Assembly (NCBI GenBank): GCA_016793805.1
Contig: JAEUIZ010000026.1
Coordinates: forward strand, 30,965-94,964
Reading direction: 5' to 3'
Length of the DNA: 64,000 nt
Source: Phycisphaerae bacterium
GTDB taxonomy: Bacteria; Planctomycetota; Phycisphaerae; Phycisphaerales; UBA1924
Position numbers and translations under genes: made by a program. Each line of letters opens with the position of its first letter. Within the stretch, counting starts at the first letter, position 1. Positions 63,952-64,000 of the stretch are shown here, piece after piece. The notes under the pieces are model-generated. The model saw only the letters and a program-made list of their open reading frames with translations. It was not told where the DNA came from and searched no databases.

Positions 63952-64000
63952 ATGACGCGCCCGCCCCCCCCCCGGGCGCGCGGGGGGGGGGGGAGGGGGG
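63952..64000 (+). CDS. Start of a gene, sequence unreliable
   Basis: An ATG with GAAGGAG eight bases upstream and a good promoter marks a real gene start. Only the first codons (ATG ACG CGC) look normal; from about 63961 the sequence is C and G homopolymer with little else. The product cannot be predicted, and the last 40 bases are probably an assembly or read-end artefact. Confidence 0.4.
   Translation, partial: MTRPPPPRARGGGGRG

Overview
The window is about 70% GC and looks like a chromosomal segment of a planctomycete, most likely class Phycisphaerae. Pointers are: secreted proteins ending in a paired Cys-containing dockerin-like repeat (NCDGST..PVLNVNDF.CFLN), PEP-CTERM-like tails (P-A/S-P, hydrophobic stretch, Arg cluster), a type II-style prepilin, an AdoCbl-dependent ribonucleotide reductase, ExbB/ExbD pairs, and LPS-type heptose genes, all in a housekeeping context. 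No rRNA, tRNA, CRISPR array, IS element or phage gene was found. Class assignment is inference.

Layout. 0-4 kb: three secreted or surface proteins on the minus strand. 4.3-8.2 kb: an RNHCP zinc protein and a complete succinate dehydrogenase operon (sdhC-sdhA-sdhB). 8.3-13.8 kb: rtcB, a Fur-like regulator without its usual metal ligands, a FlgI-like/HEAT lipoprotein, dcd and a DUF4282 membrane protein. 13.9-17.4 kb: nrdJ with a clear terminator. 17.6-24.6 kb: a large dockerin protein, a translationally coupled rnpA-yidD-gmhB-waaF-like operon, cls, a DUF167 gene and a GT11-like gene. 24.7-29 kb: tatC-tadA, a PEP-CTERM protein, an AT-rich intergenic island, and divergent cyclodeaminase and serA-like genes. 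29-34 kb: three glycosyltransferases. 34-38.5 kb: zinc-ribbon membrane proteins, a frameshifted PEP-CTERM gene, a solitary atpG and an exbB-exbD-exbD operon. 38.6-43.2 kb: a glycogen debranching enzyme followed by two broken RCC1-repeat genes bracketed by a 64-bp direct repeat. 43.3-52 kb: lipoprotein, lgt, galE, hydrolase, DUF255 and TlpA-like genes. 52-63.8 kb: SDR, squalene-cyclase-like protein, mgtE, cca, a pair of crotonase-fold secreted proteins, a HAF-repeat protein, DUF486, DUF1579 and htpX. The last 40 or so bases are G/C homopolymer and look like an artefact.

Two large-scale signals stand out. First, plus-strand composition changes abruptly from C-rich to G-rich at about 39.5 kb, inside the debranching-enzyme gene and regardless of gene direction. 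Exactly there sits a perfect 16-bp parS-like palindrome (TGTTCCACGTGGAACA) in a run of non-preferred codons. This is what a replication-origin-proximal ParB site would look like. Second, at least 15 start codons are preceded, 5-9 bases upstream, by a TANNNT hexamer and no Shine-Dalgarno sequence, suggesting widespread leaderless mRNAs. The extreme case is a perfect 24-bp palindrome between two divergent start codons 25 bases apart, carrying an outward-facing TACGCT in each direction.

Secreted and surface-protein genes are unusually often broken here: two frameshifts and one nonsense codon in genes otherwise intact in both halves. This could be real decay or sequence error.
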